A DNA stretch of 64,000 nt, from the NCBI RefSeq assembly GCF_902459725.1, contig NZ_CABPSH010000005.1:124001-188000 (forward strand). Direction: 5' to 3'. Positions 1 to 9,573 of this stretch are shown one piece after another. Source of the DNA: Pandoraea eparura. GTDB taxonomy: Bacteria; Pseudomonadota; Gammaproteobacteria; Burkholderiales; Burkholderiaceae. The notes beneath the pieces were generated by a model, which saw only the letters and a program-made list of their open reading frames with translations, ran no database searches and was not told the DNA's origin. A program made the translations under genes and the position numbers. How positions within the stretch are numbered: position 1 is the first letter of the stretch; each line of letters begins with the position of its first letter.

Positions 1-132
<132 letters not shown>

Positions 133-235
133 GCGGGAAGCCTCGCGACGAGCGGGGGCCGAGCGCGAATGCACGCCGCCCGCCGGGGACGGCGGGCGGC
201 AGGGGGGATTCGCTGGCCGGTAAAGCGTCAGGGAA

Positions 236-1348
236 TCAGTTGGCGGCGGTCTTGGTGGCGTCCTTGTGCCAGGTGTACACCACGAACTTGAACGACTTCA
301 GATCGCCAGCCGCGTCGTACGCCACCTTGCCGATCGGCGTATCGAACGTGTTCGCGTGCAGATACTTGGCCACCTTTTCCGAATCGGTGCTCTTCGCACC
401 GGCAATGCTCTTGGCGATCAGTTGCACACCCGTGTAGGCGGGCATTTGGAACGGGCCGTTCGGATCGCGCTTGGCGGTGGCGAACGCCTTCACCAGCTTG
501 GCGTTGGCCGGGTCCGCCGCGAAGTCGGCGGGCAGCGTCACAAGCATGCCTTCCGAGGCCGGGCCGGCAATCGCCGTCACGTCCTTGTTACCCACGCCTT
601 CCGGCCCCATGAATGTGGCCTTCAGGCCTTGTTCGCGTGCCTGGCGCAGCAGCAGACCCATTTCCGGGTGATAGCCGCCGAAGTACACGAAGTCCACGCC
701 CTGTGCCTTGAGCTTGGTGATGACGGCCGAGTAGTCGGCGTCGCCGGCATTGATGCCTTCGAACAGCACGACCGGGATCTTGGCGGCGTCGAGGTCCTTC
801 TTCACCGAGGTGGCAATGCCCTGGCCGTACGACTGCTTGTCGTGGAGCACGGCCACTTTCTTCGGCTTGACCTTGTTGATGATGTACTGCGCGGCCGCCG
901 GGCCTTGCTGGTCGTCACGGCCGATGGTGCGGAAGATGAAGTGACGCTTCTTGCCTTCGGTCAGTTGAGGGGCGGTCGCCGATGGCGTAATCATCACCAC
1001 GCCTTCGTTTTCATAGATGTCCGATGCCGGGATGGTGGAGCCCGAGCACACGTGACCAATCACGTACTTGATCTTCTGGCTGACGATCTTGTTGGCGACG
1101 GCGACGGCCTGCTTCGGCTCGCACGCGTCGTCCATCATCACGGCTTCCAGCTTGTTGCCGTTCACCCCGCCGGCCGCATTGATTTCTTCGATGGCGGTCA
1201 GCGCACCGGCCTTGACCATGTCGCCATATTGGGCAACCGAGCCGCTGAACGGTCCGGCGATGGCGATCTTGACGGTCTCGGCGTTGGCAGCCGTGCCGAG
1301 CACGGCAAGGGCGGCGGCGACGAACAGGGATTTGTGACGGAACTGCAT
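236..1348 (-). CDS. livK: Branched-chain amino acid ABC transporter substrate-binding protein (LivK/LivJ type)
   Basis: Periplasmic binding protein of type I fold that captures branched-chain or related amino acids for the LivHMGF importer. It begins [20 protein letters not shown] followed by ANA-E, a clear Sec signal peptide. The mature part opens with [19 protein letters not shown] and contains [10 protein letters not shown], both hallmarks of the family. Length is 370 residues, normal for LivJ/LivK. An upstream in-frame ATG at 1357 directly abuts the AAGGAG ribosome site (1358-1363), which makes it unusable. The ATG at 1348 has about nine bases of spacing and is preferred. The permease gene follows on the same strand. 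Ligand specificity cannot be told from sequence. Confidence 0.93.
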   Translation of the reverse strand: MQFRHKSLFVAAALAVLGTAANAETVKIAIAGPFSGSVAQYGDMVKAGALTAIEEINAAGGVNGNKLEAVMMDDACEPKQAVAVANKIVSQKIKYVIGHVCSGSTIPASDIYENEGVVMITPSATAPQLTEGKKRHFIFRTIGRDDQQGPAAAQYIINKVKPKKVAVLHDKQSYGQGIATSVKKDLDAAKIPVVLFEGINAGDADYSAVITKLKAQGVDFVYFGGYHPEMGLLLRQAREQGLKATFMGPEGVGNKDVTAIAGPASEGMLVTLPADFAADPANAKLVKAFATAKRDPNGPFQMPAYTGVQLIAKSIAGAKSTDSEKVAKYLHANTFDTPIGKVAYDAAGDLKSFKFVVYTWHKDATKTAAN

Positions 1349-1773
1349 CGTGGACATCTCCTTGATTTGTATTTTTTGAACACCCGGACGTGCGGTGCGC
1401 TGGATCGACGGTAAAACCCGGTCGGTCTTGGCTCACTCCTGCCGCAGGCGACAGAAACGATGCGTCATAGTAGCGTAATCCATCATTAAATTGGTACAAC
1501 TATCCAATGGTGTCGATAAACCTGCATGAATAAAGCGTTTCGAAGGCGTTGGATGATAAAAATAAGAGTCGTCACAGCAATGCTGCGTAGTACTACGTAG
1601 ATTGCAGGATGAATAAATCGGAGGTGAATCGACAAGGCGGGGACGGGTCGGCGCCAACGGCCAAGGTGGAGGACGATGTCGGAACAGGACATTTTGGAGG
1701 CAATTCGCTCGTCATTGACATTCAATCCGGACGGTTTGCCTCCGATCTCGGGTAGGCCGGATCGACCGAAGCG
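1349..1773. other. Intergenic region between livK and the LysR gene
   Basis: About 425 bases without a convincing gene. The right half is AT-rich compared with the rest of the window and is where the minus-strand liv promoter should lie, but no clean -35/-10 pair stands out. It contains a perfect 12-base palindrome CGTAGTACTACG at 1586-1597, a possible binding site for an unidentified regulator. Small ORFs here have no ribosome sites or recognisable sequence. Confidence 0.5.
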
Positions 1774-2679
1774 CTACATCGCCAAGACGTGACGCCGATT
1801 GCGCGAGCGTCGAATGAGCGCGAGAAAGGCGTTGAGAATCGGGGAATCGTCGTCGTGCCGGTACATGCAGTTCAGTTCGATGGCGCGCAGATGCCGCGAT
1901 TTCAGTGGCCGATACACCACGCCGGGCAACCGCAGGTTCGCCGCCGACTCCGTCGTCACGCAGACGCCAAAGCGGCTCGCGACCAGCGCGATCGACGTCA
2001 CCACATCCTCCACTTCCTGCTCCACGCGCAACGTCACCCCCTCGGCCCGAAACGCGGCGGCGACTTCCTCGGCGAGTCCCGCGACCGGGGCATTCGGGTA
2101 GAGGATCATGCGCTCGTGATCGAGATCGGCCAGGGTGAGCGAGGCGCGTTCGCAGAGTGGATGGCCCTCGTAGAGCGCGACGAGAAACGGCTCGCGATGA
2201 ATCCAGTCGACAACGAGATCCGGTTCGTCGGGAATCAGCCGATTGAAGCCGATGGCGATGCGCCGCTCGCGCAGCGCCGCGATTTGGTCTGTCTTCGACA
2301 GGTTGTGCAGCCCGATCTTCACTTCGGGTCGCTCGGTATGAAAGCTCGCCAGCAAGCGCGGAATCGCGTTGAGAATGCCCGAGCTGAAGATGCCGACGTC
2401 GAGCCGTCCGATATAGCCTTCGCCGGCCAGGCGAGTCTGTTCCTCGGCACGGCGCGCGAGCGACAGGATGTTCGGCACCTCGGCAAGCAGCGTCTGCCCG
2501 GCGGCGGTCAGCGTGGCGCCCTTGGGGGTGCGCACGAAAAGCGGCGTGCCCAACTGGGCTTCGAGCGCGTGAATGTGGCGGGTGAGCGGTGGCTGGGCCA
2601 TGTTCAGCCGCTGCGCCGCTCGCCCGAAATGACCTTCCTGCGCGACGGCAAGAAAGTAGCGCATTTGCTTGATGTCCAT
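1774..2679 (-). CDS. LysR-family transcriptional regulator
   Basis: DNA-binding regulator of about 301 residues, the usual LysR length. The N-terminus MDIKQMRYFLAVAQEGHFGR with AAQRLNMAQPPLTRHIHALE is the winged HTH with its QPPLTR recognition helix. The remainder is a substrate-binding-like effector domain; the segment DVGIFSSGILNAIPRLL starts the first lobe. The start at 2679 has GGAG six bases upstream; an earlier in-frame ATG at 2715 has no such site. It is divergent from the tautomerase-hydratase-decarboxylase operon beginning at 2819. The space between carries LysR-type dyads, so it most likely activates that operon in response to a pathway intermediate. The inducer is not known. Confidence 0.9.
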   Translation of the reverse strand: MDIKQMRYFLAVAQEGHFGRAAQRLNMAQPPLTRHIHALEAQLGTPLFVRTPKGATLTAAGQTLLAEVPNILSLARRAEEQTRLAGEGYIGRLDVGIFSSGILNAIPRLLASFHTERPEVKIGLHNLSKTDQIAALRERRIAIGFNRLIPDEPDLVVDWIHREPFLVALYEGHPLCERASLTLADLDHERMILYPNAPVAGLAEEVAAAFRAEGVTLRVEQEVEDVVTSIALVASRFGVCVTTESAANLRLPGVVYRPLKSRHLRAIELNCMYRHDDDSPILNAFLALIRRSRNRRHVLAM

Positions 2680-2706
2680 GAAAGGCTCCGTTCCGGCGAA
2701 ATGAAT

Positions 2707-2746
2707 CAATACCAAAATAGTATCGGAATCTGGAAAAATGGTATTG
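2707..2746. promoter_or_regulatory. Likely LysR operator region in the divergent promoter
   Basis: A 15-base dyad ATAC-N7-GTAT lies at 2709-2723 and fits the T-N11-A LysR box. A larger perfect inverted repeat, CAATACCA at 2707-2714 and TGGTATTG at 2739-2746, encloses it. The dyad sits between the divergent start codons at 2679 and 2819, where a LysR regulator would bind to control both itself and the catabolic genes. Binding is inferred from position and symmetry only. Confidence 0.6.
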
Positions 2747-2818
2747 GACGGTATCCCGCGCCGCGCGCATGATGGCTGCCGAAAGCTCTCTTTTCGGCAT
2801 TTTCAGGGGGACAGCCTC

Positions 2819-3031
2819 ATGCCAATCGTACAAATCCATTTGGTGGAAGGTCGCGACGACGCCACCGTGAAGGCCTGCGTGAAGGCCGTGGCACGCACCG
2901 TGCACGAGACCCTCGGCGCACCGCTCGAATCGATCCGTGTGTATGCGACGCAGGTGCCGGCCGCGCACTGGGCGGTGGGCGAGCACACCAAGGATGAGCC
3001 GGCGGCGCCGGCCAAGGCGGACGCCCGATGA
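2819..3031 (+). CDS. 4-oxalocrotonate tautomerase family protein
   Basis: Small 70-residue enzyme of the 4-OT family (62 residues is usual; the extra tail is alanine/lysine rich). It ketonises 2-hydroxymuconate to 2-oxo-3-hexenedioate, using the N-terminal proline exposed after removal of Met. The sequence [18 protein letters not shown] has the catalytic Pro and the conserved [24 protein letters not shown] matches the second half of 4-OT with its conserved Arg, and Trp in place of the usual Phe. A GGGGGA ribosome site lies eight bases upstream. Its stop overlaps the next start (ATGA), so it is translationally coupled to the hydratase. It is the first gene of a LysR-controlled operon. Confidence 0.9.
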   Translation: MPIVQIHLVEGRDDATVKACVKAVARTVHETLGAPLESIRVYATQVPAAHWAVGEHTKDEPAAPAKADAR

Positions 3032-3858
3032 GCGCAACCTTACCCCGCGACGCCGCCACGCAAGCGCGTTTGCAGCAGGCGGCCGACGCGCTGCACGAGG
3101 CCGGGCGCTCGCGCCGCTTTATCGCCCCGTTGCGCGATACGTATGCACCGCTCACCATCGACGACGCTTACGCCATTGCGCGCATCAACACCGAGCGGCG
3201 TCTGGCGGCTGGGCGCCGCATCGTCGGCTGCAAGATCGGATTGACGTCGGTGGCCGTGCAGAAGCAGCTTGGCGTCGATCAGCCGGATTTCGGCGTGCTG
3301 TTCGACGACATGGGCTACGGCGATGGCGAGCCGATTCCCGCCTCGATCCTCACGCAGCCGAAGATCGAAGCCGAGATCGCCTTTGTCATCGGCCGTGACC
3401 TGAATGTCGACAACCCGGGGCAGCTCGACGTCATCAACGCCATCGAATACGCATTGCCCGCGCTGGAGATCGTCGGCAGCCGCGTGACCGACTGGAACAT
3501 CCGCATCACCGACACGATTGCCGATAACGCCTCGTCGTCGGCGTACGTGATCGGCAACACGCCGAAGACGCTTGCCGAATTCGATGTGCGGCTGTGCGGC
3601 ATGGTCATGGAGCGTCGCGGCGAGCCCGTATCCGTCGGTGCGGGCGCGGCCTGTCTGGGCAGCCCGATCAACGCCGTGGTGTGGCTGGCCCGCACGATGG
3701 CGGCGGTGGGCACGCCGCTCAAGGCCGGCGATCTGGTGCTTTCGGGCGCGCTTGGCCCGATGGCCTCCGTGATGCCCGGCGATATTTTCGAGACCCGTAT
3801 CAACGGCCTGGGCTCGGTCCGCGCCGTGTTCGAATCTGCCAGCGAGGCGGCACGATGA
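3028..3858 (+). CDS. 2-oxopent-4-enoate hydratase (DmpE/XylJ/MhpD-like)
   Basis: A 276-residue member of the fumarylacetoacetase-fold hydratases. It adds water to 2-oxopent-4-enoate (or a longer homologue) to give 4-hydroxy-2-oxovalerate in the lower meta-cleavage pathway. Typical motifs are [20 protein letters not shown] near residue 70, the metal-binding KIEAEIAF segment near residue 115, ADNASSS near residue 170 and [11 protein letters not shown] near residue 215. It overlaps both neighbours by ATGA junctions. HpaH-type substrates are an alternative. The next gene is a paralogue acting as decarboxylase, and hydratase and decarboxylase of this family normally form one complex. Confidence 0.87.
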   Translation: MSATLPRDAATQARLQQAADALHEAGRSRRFIAPLRDTYAPLTIDDAYAIARINTERRLAAGRRIVGCKIGLTSVAVQKQLGVDQPDFGVLFDDMGYGDGEPIPASILTQPKIEAEIAFVIGRDLNVDNPGQLDVINAIEYALPALEIVGSRVTDWNIRITDTIADNASSSAYVIGNTPKTLAEFDVRLCGMVMERRGEPVSVGAGAACLGSPINAVVWLARTMAAVGTPLKAGDLVLSGALGPMASVMPGDIFETRINGLGSVRAVFESASEAAR

Positions 3859-4616
3859 GCCACATTCAAGACTACGCAAAGCGGCTGGACGATGCCGCGC
3901 ACTTCGCGCACGAGATCGAGCAGTTCGATACCGAGAATCGCCTGTCGCTCGATGACGCCTACGCCATTCAGGCCGCCTCGATCGCCCGCCGCACCGAACG
4001 CGGCGAGACGCGCGTCGGCGTGAAGATGGGCTTCACCAGCCGCGCGAAGATGATACAGATGGGGCTGTCCGACGTGATATGGGGACGTCTCACGTCGGGC
4101 ATGCAGGTCGAAGAGGGCACGACCATCAACTTCACACGCTATGTACATCCGCGCGTCGAGCCGGAAATCGCCTTCATTCTCAAGCGGCCGCTCGAAGGAA
4201 ACGTCACGGGCCCGCAGGCGCTCGCGGCGGTCGAGGCGGTCGCGCCGGCCATCGAGATCATCGATTCGCGCTACAAGAACTTCAAGTTCACCTTGCCGGA
4301 AGTGATCGCCGACAATGCGTCGTCGAGCGGTGTCGTGATCGGGGGCTGGCACGATCCGCGTGTCGATTTCTCGAACCTGGGATTGACGATGACGATCAAC
4401 GGCCGCACCGTGCAGGTGGGGTCGACGGCGGCGCTGCTCGGCCATCCGTTGCGTTCGCTGGTCGCGGCAGCGCGTCTGTCGGCGGCCGCGGGCGAGCCGT
4501 TGCAGGCCGGCTGGATCGTGATGGCCGGCGGTGCAACACCGGCCGAATATATCCAGCCAGGCCAGTATGTGTCGGTGGAAATGGAGACGCTCGGTCGCGT
4601 GGGTTTCCACGTCTGA
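3855..4616 (+). CDS. 2-oxo-3-hexenedioate (4-oxalocrotonate) decarboxylase
   Basis: A 253-residue paralogue of the preceding hydratase. It has the family signature [20 protein letters not shown], the metal-site segment [12 protein letters not shown] and [14 protein letters not shown]. The pattern with IWGRLTSGM and a VEPEIAF block is that of XylI/DmpH-type decarboxylases, which remove CO2 from the tautomerised ring-fission product and hand the dienol to the hydratase. The ATG at 3855 overlaps the hydratase stop, giving a tautomerase-hydratase-decarboxylase cassette. The ring-cleavage enzyme, hydroxymuconic semialdehyde dehydrogenase and aldolase of a full pathway are not adjacent. An extradiol dioxygenase and an aldehyde dehydrogenase do occur 40-45 kb away. 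Confidence 0.85.
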   Translation: MSHIQDYAKRLDDAAHFAHEIEQFDTENRLSLDDAYAIQAASIARRTERGETRVGVKMGFTSRAKMIQMGLSDVIWGRLTSGMQVEEGTTINFTRYVHPRVEPEIAFILKRPLEGNVTGPQALAAVEAVAPAIEIIDSRYKNFKFTLPEVIADNASSSGVVIGGWHDPRVDFSNLGLTMTINGRTVQVGSTAALLGHPLRSLVAAARLSAAAGEPLQAGWIVMAGGATPAEYIQPGQYVSVEMETLGRVGFHV

Positions 4617-4741
4617 GCTTGCAGGAGGGGACATGGCCGGGCGAGGCGAACACGTCCGGCCCTGCAATATGGCACGGGGCGCACTTGAGAGCACGCCCCG
4701 TCTTGTTGCGCCTGCGTTCCTCGTGCCAGCCGACCCCGGAT

Positions 4742-5839
4742 TCAGTCGCGTTTGACGCGTGCCATCACCCGCAGATCGCCTTCGATCATGCGCACGTCCG
4801 TGAATTTGAGCGCGAGCTTGTCGTCGAGCGACGTGAGCGCGGGCAGATGGAACATGCCTTGCGCGTCACCGACGATGCACGGTGCGAGGTAGGTGAGCAA
4901 CTCGTCCACACAGTGCTCGCGCAGCAGTGAGCCGTTGAGCTTGTAGCCCGCCTCCACGTGGAGTTCGTTGAGCTGACGCTCGCTAAGGGCGCGCAGCAGT
5001 GCCGACAACTCGACCTTGCCGTTCGGATTGGGCAGGTCGAGCACCTCGACCCCCAGGTCGCGCAGACGCGAGGCGCGCGCCGGATCGCCGTTGGCGCAGA
5101 CCACCAGCGCGTTGCCGTTCGCGAGTACCTTGGCGGTCGGGGAAATCTCGAGACGCGAATCGACGACGATGCGCAGTGGCTGGCGTGTCGTTTCCACCTC
5201 GCGCACGGTGAGCGACGGATCGTCCTCGCGCACCGTGCCGATGCCGGTGAGAATGGCGCACGCGCGCGCCCGCCACGCGTGGCCGTCGGCGCGCGCGGCC
5301 GGGCCGGTCAGCCATTGGCTCACGCCGTTGTGCAGGGCAGTCTTGCCGTCGAGGCTGGCCGCCACCTTCATGCGGACCCACGGCGTGCCGCGCGTCATGC
5401 GGGCGACGAACCCGATGTTCATATCGCGCGCCTCATGCTCCAGCAGTCCGCAGCGCACTTCGATGCCTGCGTCGCGCAGCAGGCTCAGGCCGCGCCCGGC
5501 CACGAGCGGGTTCGGATCTTCCATCGCGGCGATCACGCGTTTCACGCCCGCGTCGATGAGTCCCTTCGCGCACGGTGGGGTGCGGCCGTAATGGCTGCAC
5601 GGTTCGAGCGTGACATAGGCCGTGGCGCCGCGCACCGACTCGCCACGCGTGCGCGCGTCTTTCATGGCCTGCACTTCGGCGTGATCCTGGCCGGCCGGCT
5701 GCGTGAAGCCTTCGCCGATGATCCGTCCGTCCTGCACGATTACGCAGCCAACGCGAGGATTCGGCGTAGTGGTGAACATCGCGCGCTCGGCGAGCGCCAG
5801 CGCGCGACGCATATAAGAGAAATCCTGTTCAGAGAACAT
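4742..5839 (-). CDS. ribD: Riboflavin biosynthesis bifunctional deaminase/reductase RibD
   Basis: Carries out the second and third steps of riboflavin synthesis: deamination of the pyrimidine intermediate made from GTP, then NADPH-dependent reduction of its ribose side chain. The N-terminal deaminase domain holds the zinc site HAE at residues 53-55 and PCSHYGRTPPC at 80-90 (Cys81, Cys90). The reductase domain starts near residue 150 with PWVRMKVAASLDGKTAL. Length is 365, normal. It is convergent with the decarboxylase gene. It lies seven bases past a TPM-domain gene on the same strand and could be read through from it, although the functions are unrelated. Confidence 0.96.
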   Translation of the reverse strand: MFSEQDFSYMRRALALAERAMFTTTPNPRVGCVIVQDGRIIGEGFTQPAGQDHAEVQAMKDARTRGESVRGATAYVTLEPCSHYGRTPPCAKGLIDAGVKRVIAAMEDPNPLVAGRGLSLLRDAGIEVRCGLLEHEARDMNIGFVARMTRGTPWVRMKVAASLDGKTALHNGVSQWLTGPAARADGHAWRARACAILTGIGTVREDDPSLTVREVETTRQPLRIVVDSRLEISPTAKVLANGNALVVCANGDPARASRLRDLGVEVLDLPNPNGKVELSALLRALSERQLNELHVEAGYKLNGSLLREHCVDELLTYLAPCIVGDAQGMFHLPALTSLDDKLALKFTDVRMIEGDLRVMARVKRD

Positions 5840-5845
5840 GAGGCG

Positions 5846-6391
5846 TCAGAGCATCAGCGGCCGGTCGGTCAACGCATTGTCCGGCGCCGCGCCGGCATGG
5901 GCCGGCAGGAATTCGCGCGCAATGCCGCGCAGGGTGTTCAGCGCGTCGAGCACGCTCTGGACATAACGTTCGTCACGAAAGCCGGCGCTCATCTGCGCAA
6001 CGACGGTGTCCCACGTGCGGGGGGATACCAGCGCATCAACGCCCTTGTCGGCGATCAGCTCGATATCGTGATCGGCGATGTTGATGTACAGGAGAATACC
6101 CGTGCGCTCGCCCGTATGCGCCACGCCAAGCTGGCGAAACAAGTGAATGGCGCGTTGACGGCAGGTATGCCCGTGCCATACCGCAGCAAGCGGCATGGCC
6201 GCTTCGATCACGAGGCGGATCTCGCAGCGGTGCTCCTTTTCGGAATCGCGGATGGCGGCTTCGAGCGCATCGAGCGCTTTGTCCGGGAAGAGCCACCGGG
6301 CGTGCGCTCGCCAGGTGCCCAAATGCCGCAGCCAGCGCGAGACATCGTGCGTGTTGTGTTGCGTTGCGATTGCTTCGTTTGCCATCGCCAT
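5846..6391 (-). CDS. TPM-domain protein, soluble (YgcG/Psb32-like)
   Basis: A 181-residue protein with no signal peptide. The segments FPDKALDALEAAIRDSEKEH and GILLYINIADHDIELIADKG match the TPM domain (formerly TPM_phosphatase), an alpha/beta fold of uncertain biochemical role. The start at 6391 overlaps the stop of the upstream paralogue (TGATG), with GGGGAA six bases before it. A GTG at 6394 is the alternative. It is the last member of a lemA-TPM-TPM set, a common arrangement. The function is unproven; envelope maintenance has been suggested for relatives. Confidence 0.8.
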   Translation of the reverse strand: MAMANEAIATQHNTHDVSRWLRHLGTWRAHARWLFPDKALDALEAAIRDSEKEHRCEIRLVIEAAMPLAAVWHGHTCRQRAIHLFRQLGVAHTGERTGILLYINIADHDIELIADKGVDALVSPRTWDTVVAQMSAGFRDERYVQSVLDALNTLRGIAREFLPAHAGAAPDNALTDRPLML

Positions 6392-7428
6392 CACCAGTTC
6401 CCCGACGAACCGCCGCCGTCGAATCCGCCACCGCCGCCGCCGCCGAAACCTCCGCCGCCGCCATCGAATCCGCCGCCATCGTTGCGTCCCCAGCCGCCCA
6501 GACCGCCCAAGCCGCCACCCACTCCGGCGCCGAAGCCGCCGGCACCGATGCGCCCGCGTCGGCCAGTGAGCACCCGAGAGCGCGGGTCGGTGGGGCCCGC
6601 GCCCGGCAGGCCGGGCCCTTGAAACCGCCGGCGGCTCTCCATGAGAACCACCATCCCGATGATGAAGACGATGAACAGCAGCGGCAGGAAATCGGACAGA
6701 TCCGAGTGCGGCGCGCGCGTCGACGGCAGGTTCGGGGCGGGCAGCGCTTCGTTGTTCATCGCCGCCTCGACCGCCGCGACACCCGCGGCCAGCCCACCGA
6801 AGAAGTCACCGGAGCGGAAATGCGGCGCCATCACGTCGCGCAGGATCCGCCCGGAGATGGCGTCGGTGAGCGAGCCCTGCACGCCGCGTCCGACTTCGAT
6901 GCGCATCTTGCGCAGATCGTTCGGATTGTTCTTGGCGATGAGCACGATGACGCCGTCGTCCACGCCCTTGCGACCCGCCTTCCAGGCATCGGCCACGCGA
7001 ATGCTGTACTGGTCAATCGTCTCGGGGGCTGTGCTCGGCACCATCAGAATGAAAATCTGACTGCCGCGCTGTTGCTCGTATTGCGCGAGCTGCGTCTCCA
7101 GCGCGTTGCGCTGCTCGGGCGTGAGCGTGCTGGTCAGGTCGGTCACGCGTGCGCTCAGGGCGGGGACGGCCACGAGGTCCTCGGCACCCGCCGGCAACGC
7201 CAGCAAACCCACACAGATCCAAAACAACGCGCAAAGCGCCCAGAGCGCGCGATGCCCCCAAAGCGCCCATCGCGCCTGCCCACCACGCCCAGAGCGCCCG
7301 GAATGGCCGGAGTGCCCTTGGGCAGCGGCGGCGCCGCACACGTCATTCGTCCCCGGACGGCGCAACGGCAACCCGCGGCCTTCGGTGCAAACGTTGCGCA
7401 GCGTAGCGTGCGCGCAGAGGGCAGCCAT
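6391..7428 (-). CDS. TPM-domain membrane protein with glycine-rich tail
   Basis: A 345-residue secreted, membrane-anchored protein. A hydrophobic signal (residues about 55-80, ending PAGA-E) comes before the TPM domain. TSTLTPEQRNALETQLAQYE with GVDDGVIVLIAKNNP and RIEVGRGVQGSLTD are the family marks. A second membrane helix (FLPLLFIVFIIGMVVLM) follows. The last 60 residues are mostly Gly with Phe/Asp and end GGGSSGNW, as in YgcG proteins. About 50 positively charged, low-complexity residues precede the signal, which is unusual; the true start may be further in, although AGGAA lies seven bases before the assigned ATG. It follows lemA by ten bases. Confidence 0.85.
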   Translation of the reverse strand: MAALCAHATLRNVCTEGRGLPLRRPGTNDVCGAAAAQGHSGHSGRSGRGGQARWALWGHRALWALCALFWICVGLLALPAGAEDLVAVPALSARVTDLTSTLTPEQRNALETQLAQYEQQRGSQIFILMVPSTAPETIDQYSIRVADAWKAGRKGVDDGVIVLIAKNNPNDLRKMRIEVGRGVQGSLTDAISGRILRDVMAPHFRSGDFFGGLAAGVAAVEAAMNNEALPAPNLPSTRAPHSDLSDFLPLLFIVFIIGMVVLMESRRRFQGPGLPGAGPTDPRSRVLTGRRGRIGAGGFGAGVGGGLGGLGGWGRNDGGGFDGGGGGFGGGGGGGFDGGGSSGNW

Positions 7429-7438
7429 GATGCGTTCC

Positions 7439-8053
7439 TCAGAACTTGACCGCCGGCGCGGTCGAAATCGCTTTCTCGTTCTCGACCGTGAAGTTCGGCT
7501 TCGGCCCGTAACCGAACATCTTCGCCGTCAGGTTGTTCGGGAACTGACGCACGTACACGTTGTAGTCCTGCACGGCCTGGATGTAGCGATTGCGCGCGAC
7601 GGTGATGCGGTTTTCCGTGCCTTCGAGCTGCGATTGCAGGTCGCGGAACAGGCCGTCGGCCTTCAGGTTCGGATAGTTCTCCGAGACGGCCATCAGGCGC
7701 GAGAGCGCGCCAGACAGCTCACCCTGGGCTTGCTGGAAGCGCTTGAACGCCTCGGGGTCGTTGAGCGTCTCCGGCGTGACCGTGATGCTCGTGGCCTTCG
7801 CGCGGGCGTTGATCACGTCGGTGAGCGTCGTTTGCTCGTGCGTGGCATAACCCTTGACCGTATTCACCAGGTTCGGCACCAGGTCGGCGCGCCGCTGGTA
7901 TTGGTTGACGACCTCGCTCCAGGCGGCCTTGACCGCTTCGTCCTTGACCTGGATCTGGTTGTATCCGCAGGCGGACAGCAACGACGTGAGAAGCCCCAGC
8001 GCCAGCCAGCGCATCCAGGACTGGCGAAGCTTTGTCGGCAACGACACTTGCAT
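7439..8053 (-). CDS. lemA: LemA family lipoprotein
   Basis: A 204-residue coiled-coil lipoprotein. The N-terminal signal ends in LLTSLLSACG, a clear lipobox, so the mature protein is lipid-anchored. The core matches LemA (YNQIQVKDEAVKAAWSEVVN, YQRRADLVPNLVNTVKGYA, SENYPNLKAD, ENRITVARNRY). The assigned start at 8053 has GGGAGA about seven bases upstream. Two earlier in-frame ATGs (8059 almost touches the ribosome site; 8134 has none) are less likely. LemA proteins are widespread and commonly sit beside TPM-domain genes as here; the molecular role is not established. Confidence 0.92.
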   Translation of the reverse strand: MQVSLPTKLRQSWMRWLALGLLTSLLSACGYNQIQVKDEAVKAAWSEVVNQYQRRADLVPNLVNTVKGYATHEQTTLTDVINARAKATSITVTPETLNDPEAFKRFQQAQGELSGALSRLMAVSENYPNLKADGLFRDLQSQLEGTENRITVARNRYIQAVQDYNVYVRQFPNNLTAKMFGYGPKPNFTVENEKAISTAPAVKF

Positions 8054-8137
8054 AGTCATTCTCCCTGTAGTGGTCAGACTGGCCGGCTCGCTAGGTGTGC
8101 GAAACCCGGCCGAAGACAGACATGCGATCTTCAACGA

Positions 8138-9442
8138 TCAGGCAACGGCCCGGAACGCGTCGCGTGCGGCATCCAGCGTGGCGTCGATGATGGTGTCGTC
8201 GTGCGTTGCCGAGACGAAGCCGGCTTCGAACGCGCTCGGCGCGAGGTAGACGCCGCGATCGAGCATCGCGTGGAAAAACTTGTTGAAGCGGGCCACGTCG
8301 GACGTCGTGACTTCGGCGAAGCTTTGCGGCACGTTGGCGCGGAAGTACAGGCCGAACATACCGCCGACGCTGTCGCCCGAGAACGGCACGCCGGCCGCCT
8401 GAGCGGCGTCGACAAGCCCCGTGACGAGCTTCGACGTGCGCTTGGCCAGATCCTCGTAGAAGCCGGGCGCCTGAATCAACTTGAGCGTCGCGAGACCGGC
8501 GGCCACGGCCAGCGGGTTACCCGAGAGCGTGCCGGCCTGGTAGACGCCGCCCAGCGGCGCGAGGTGCGACATGATGTCGCGTCGCCCGCCGAACGCGGCG
8601 GCCGGCATGCCGCCGCCGATGACCTTGCCCAGGCACGTGAGATCGGCCGTGATGCCGTAGAGCGCTTGTGCGCCGCCCAGCCCCACGCGAAAGCCGCACA
8701 TCACTTCGTCGAAAATGAGCACGGCGCCGTGCGCGGTGCACAACTCGCGCAGCGTCTGCAGGAAGTGACGCGAGCCGCGCACGAGGTTCATGTTGCCGGC
8801 CACCGGCTCGACGATCACGGCGGCGATCTCACCGCCCTGGCCCGCGAACAGCTCGCGAAGCTGCTCGACGTTGTTGTACTCGAGCACGAGCGTGTCGCGC
8901 GTGACTTCGGCCGGCACGCCGGCCGACGACGGCGCGTTGCGCGTCGAATCGGCGAACGTGAGCAGGCCCGAGCCAGCCTTCACCAGCAGGCTGTCGGCGT
9001 GGCCGTGATAGCAGCCTTCGAACTTGACGATCTTGTTGCGGCCGGTAAAGCCGCGCGCCAGGCGCAGCGCGCTCATCGTCGCCTCCGTGCCGGAGGACAC
9101 CAGGCGCACCTGCTCAATGGACGGCACGAGGCTGCAGATGGTCTCGGCCATCACCACTTCGGCTTCGGTAGGTGCCCCGAAGCTGAAGCCCTGCGACATC
9201 GCGGTGTGCACGGCGGCCACGACGTCCGGATGCAGGTGGCCGACGATCATCGGTCCCCACGAGCCGATGTAGTCGATGTAGCGCGTGCCTTCGGCGTCCC
9301 ACATATAGGGGCCTTGGGCACGGGCGATGAAGCGGGGGGTGCCGCCAACCGAGCGGAAGGCGCGCACCGGTGAGTTCACGCCGCCGGGAATGGTCTGCTG
9401 GGCGCGCTCGAAGAGGGCGGCATTGGTAGTGTGTTCGGACAT
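8138..9442 (-). CDS. hemL: Glutamate-1-semialdehyde 2,1-aminomutase
   Basis: PLP enzyme that turns glutamate-1-semialdehyde into 5-aminolevulinate, the C5 route to haem. The 434-residue protein has the PLP lysine in [11 protein letters not shown] (Lys273). The class III aminotransferase pattern [14 protein letters not shown] lies at 241-254, with [15 protein letters not shown] at 117-130 and the N-terminal [13 protein letters not shown]. Length is normal. It is transcribed away from rnk; 130 bases separate the two starts. Its closeness to ribD is the usual betaproteobacterial neighbourhood as I know it. Confidence 0.97.
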   Translation of the reverse strand: MSEHTTNAALFERAQQTIPGGVNSPVRAFRSVGGTPRFIARAQGPYMWDAEGTRYIDYIGSWGPMIVGHLHPDVVAAVHTAMSQGFSFGAPTEAEVVMAETICSLVPSIEQVRLVSSGTEATMSALRLARGFTGRNKIVKFEGCYHGHADSLLVKAGSGLLTFADSTRNAPSSAGVPAEVTRDTLVLEYNNVEQLRELFAGQGGEIAAVIVEPVAGNMNLVRGSRHFLQTLRELCTAHGAVLIFDEVMCGFRVGLGGAQALYGITADLTCLGKVIGGGMPAAAFGGRRDIMSHLAPLGGVYQAGTLSGNPLAVAAGLATLKLIQAPGFYEDLAKRTSKLVTGLVDAAQAAGVPFSGDSVGGMFGLYFRANVPQSFAEVTTSDVARFNKFFHAMLDRGVYLAPSAFEAGFVSATHDDTIIDATLDAARDAFRAVA

Positions 9443-9573
9443 GACGTCAGCGTTGTGATCCTAATGCGTCGATTCTAGCGGATGGCGCTCAAGTCCGGGA
9501 CTTCTCGCAGCGCGGGGGTTCTGTTAGATTGAAGGCCACTCCCTCCACATCAAGGAAAAACAGGCCCACCGAC

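Noticed and set aside
266-1414. Long plus-strand ORF (382 codons) opposite the liv binding-protein gene
   Set aside because: It is rich in Arg/His/Gly with no domain or ribosome site and mirrors the codon bias of the well-supported minus-strand gene.
7106-9373. Plus-strand ORF of 755 codons across lemA and hemL
   Set aside because: It lies opposite three clear genes and has a shadow-type composition; long open antisense frames are expected in this GC-rich DNA.
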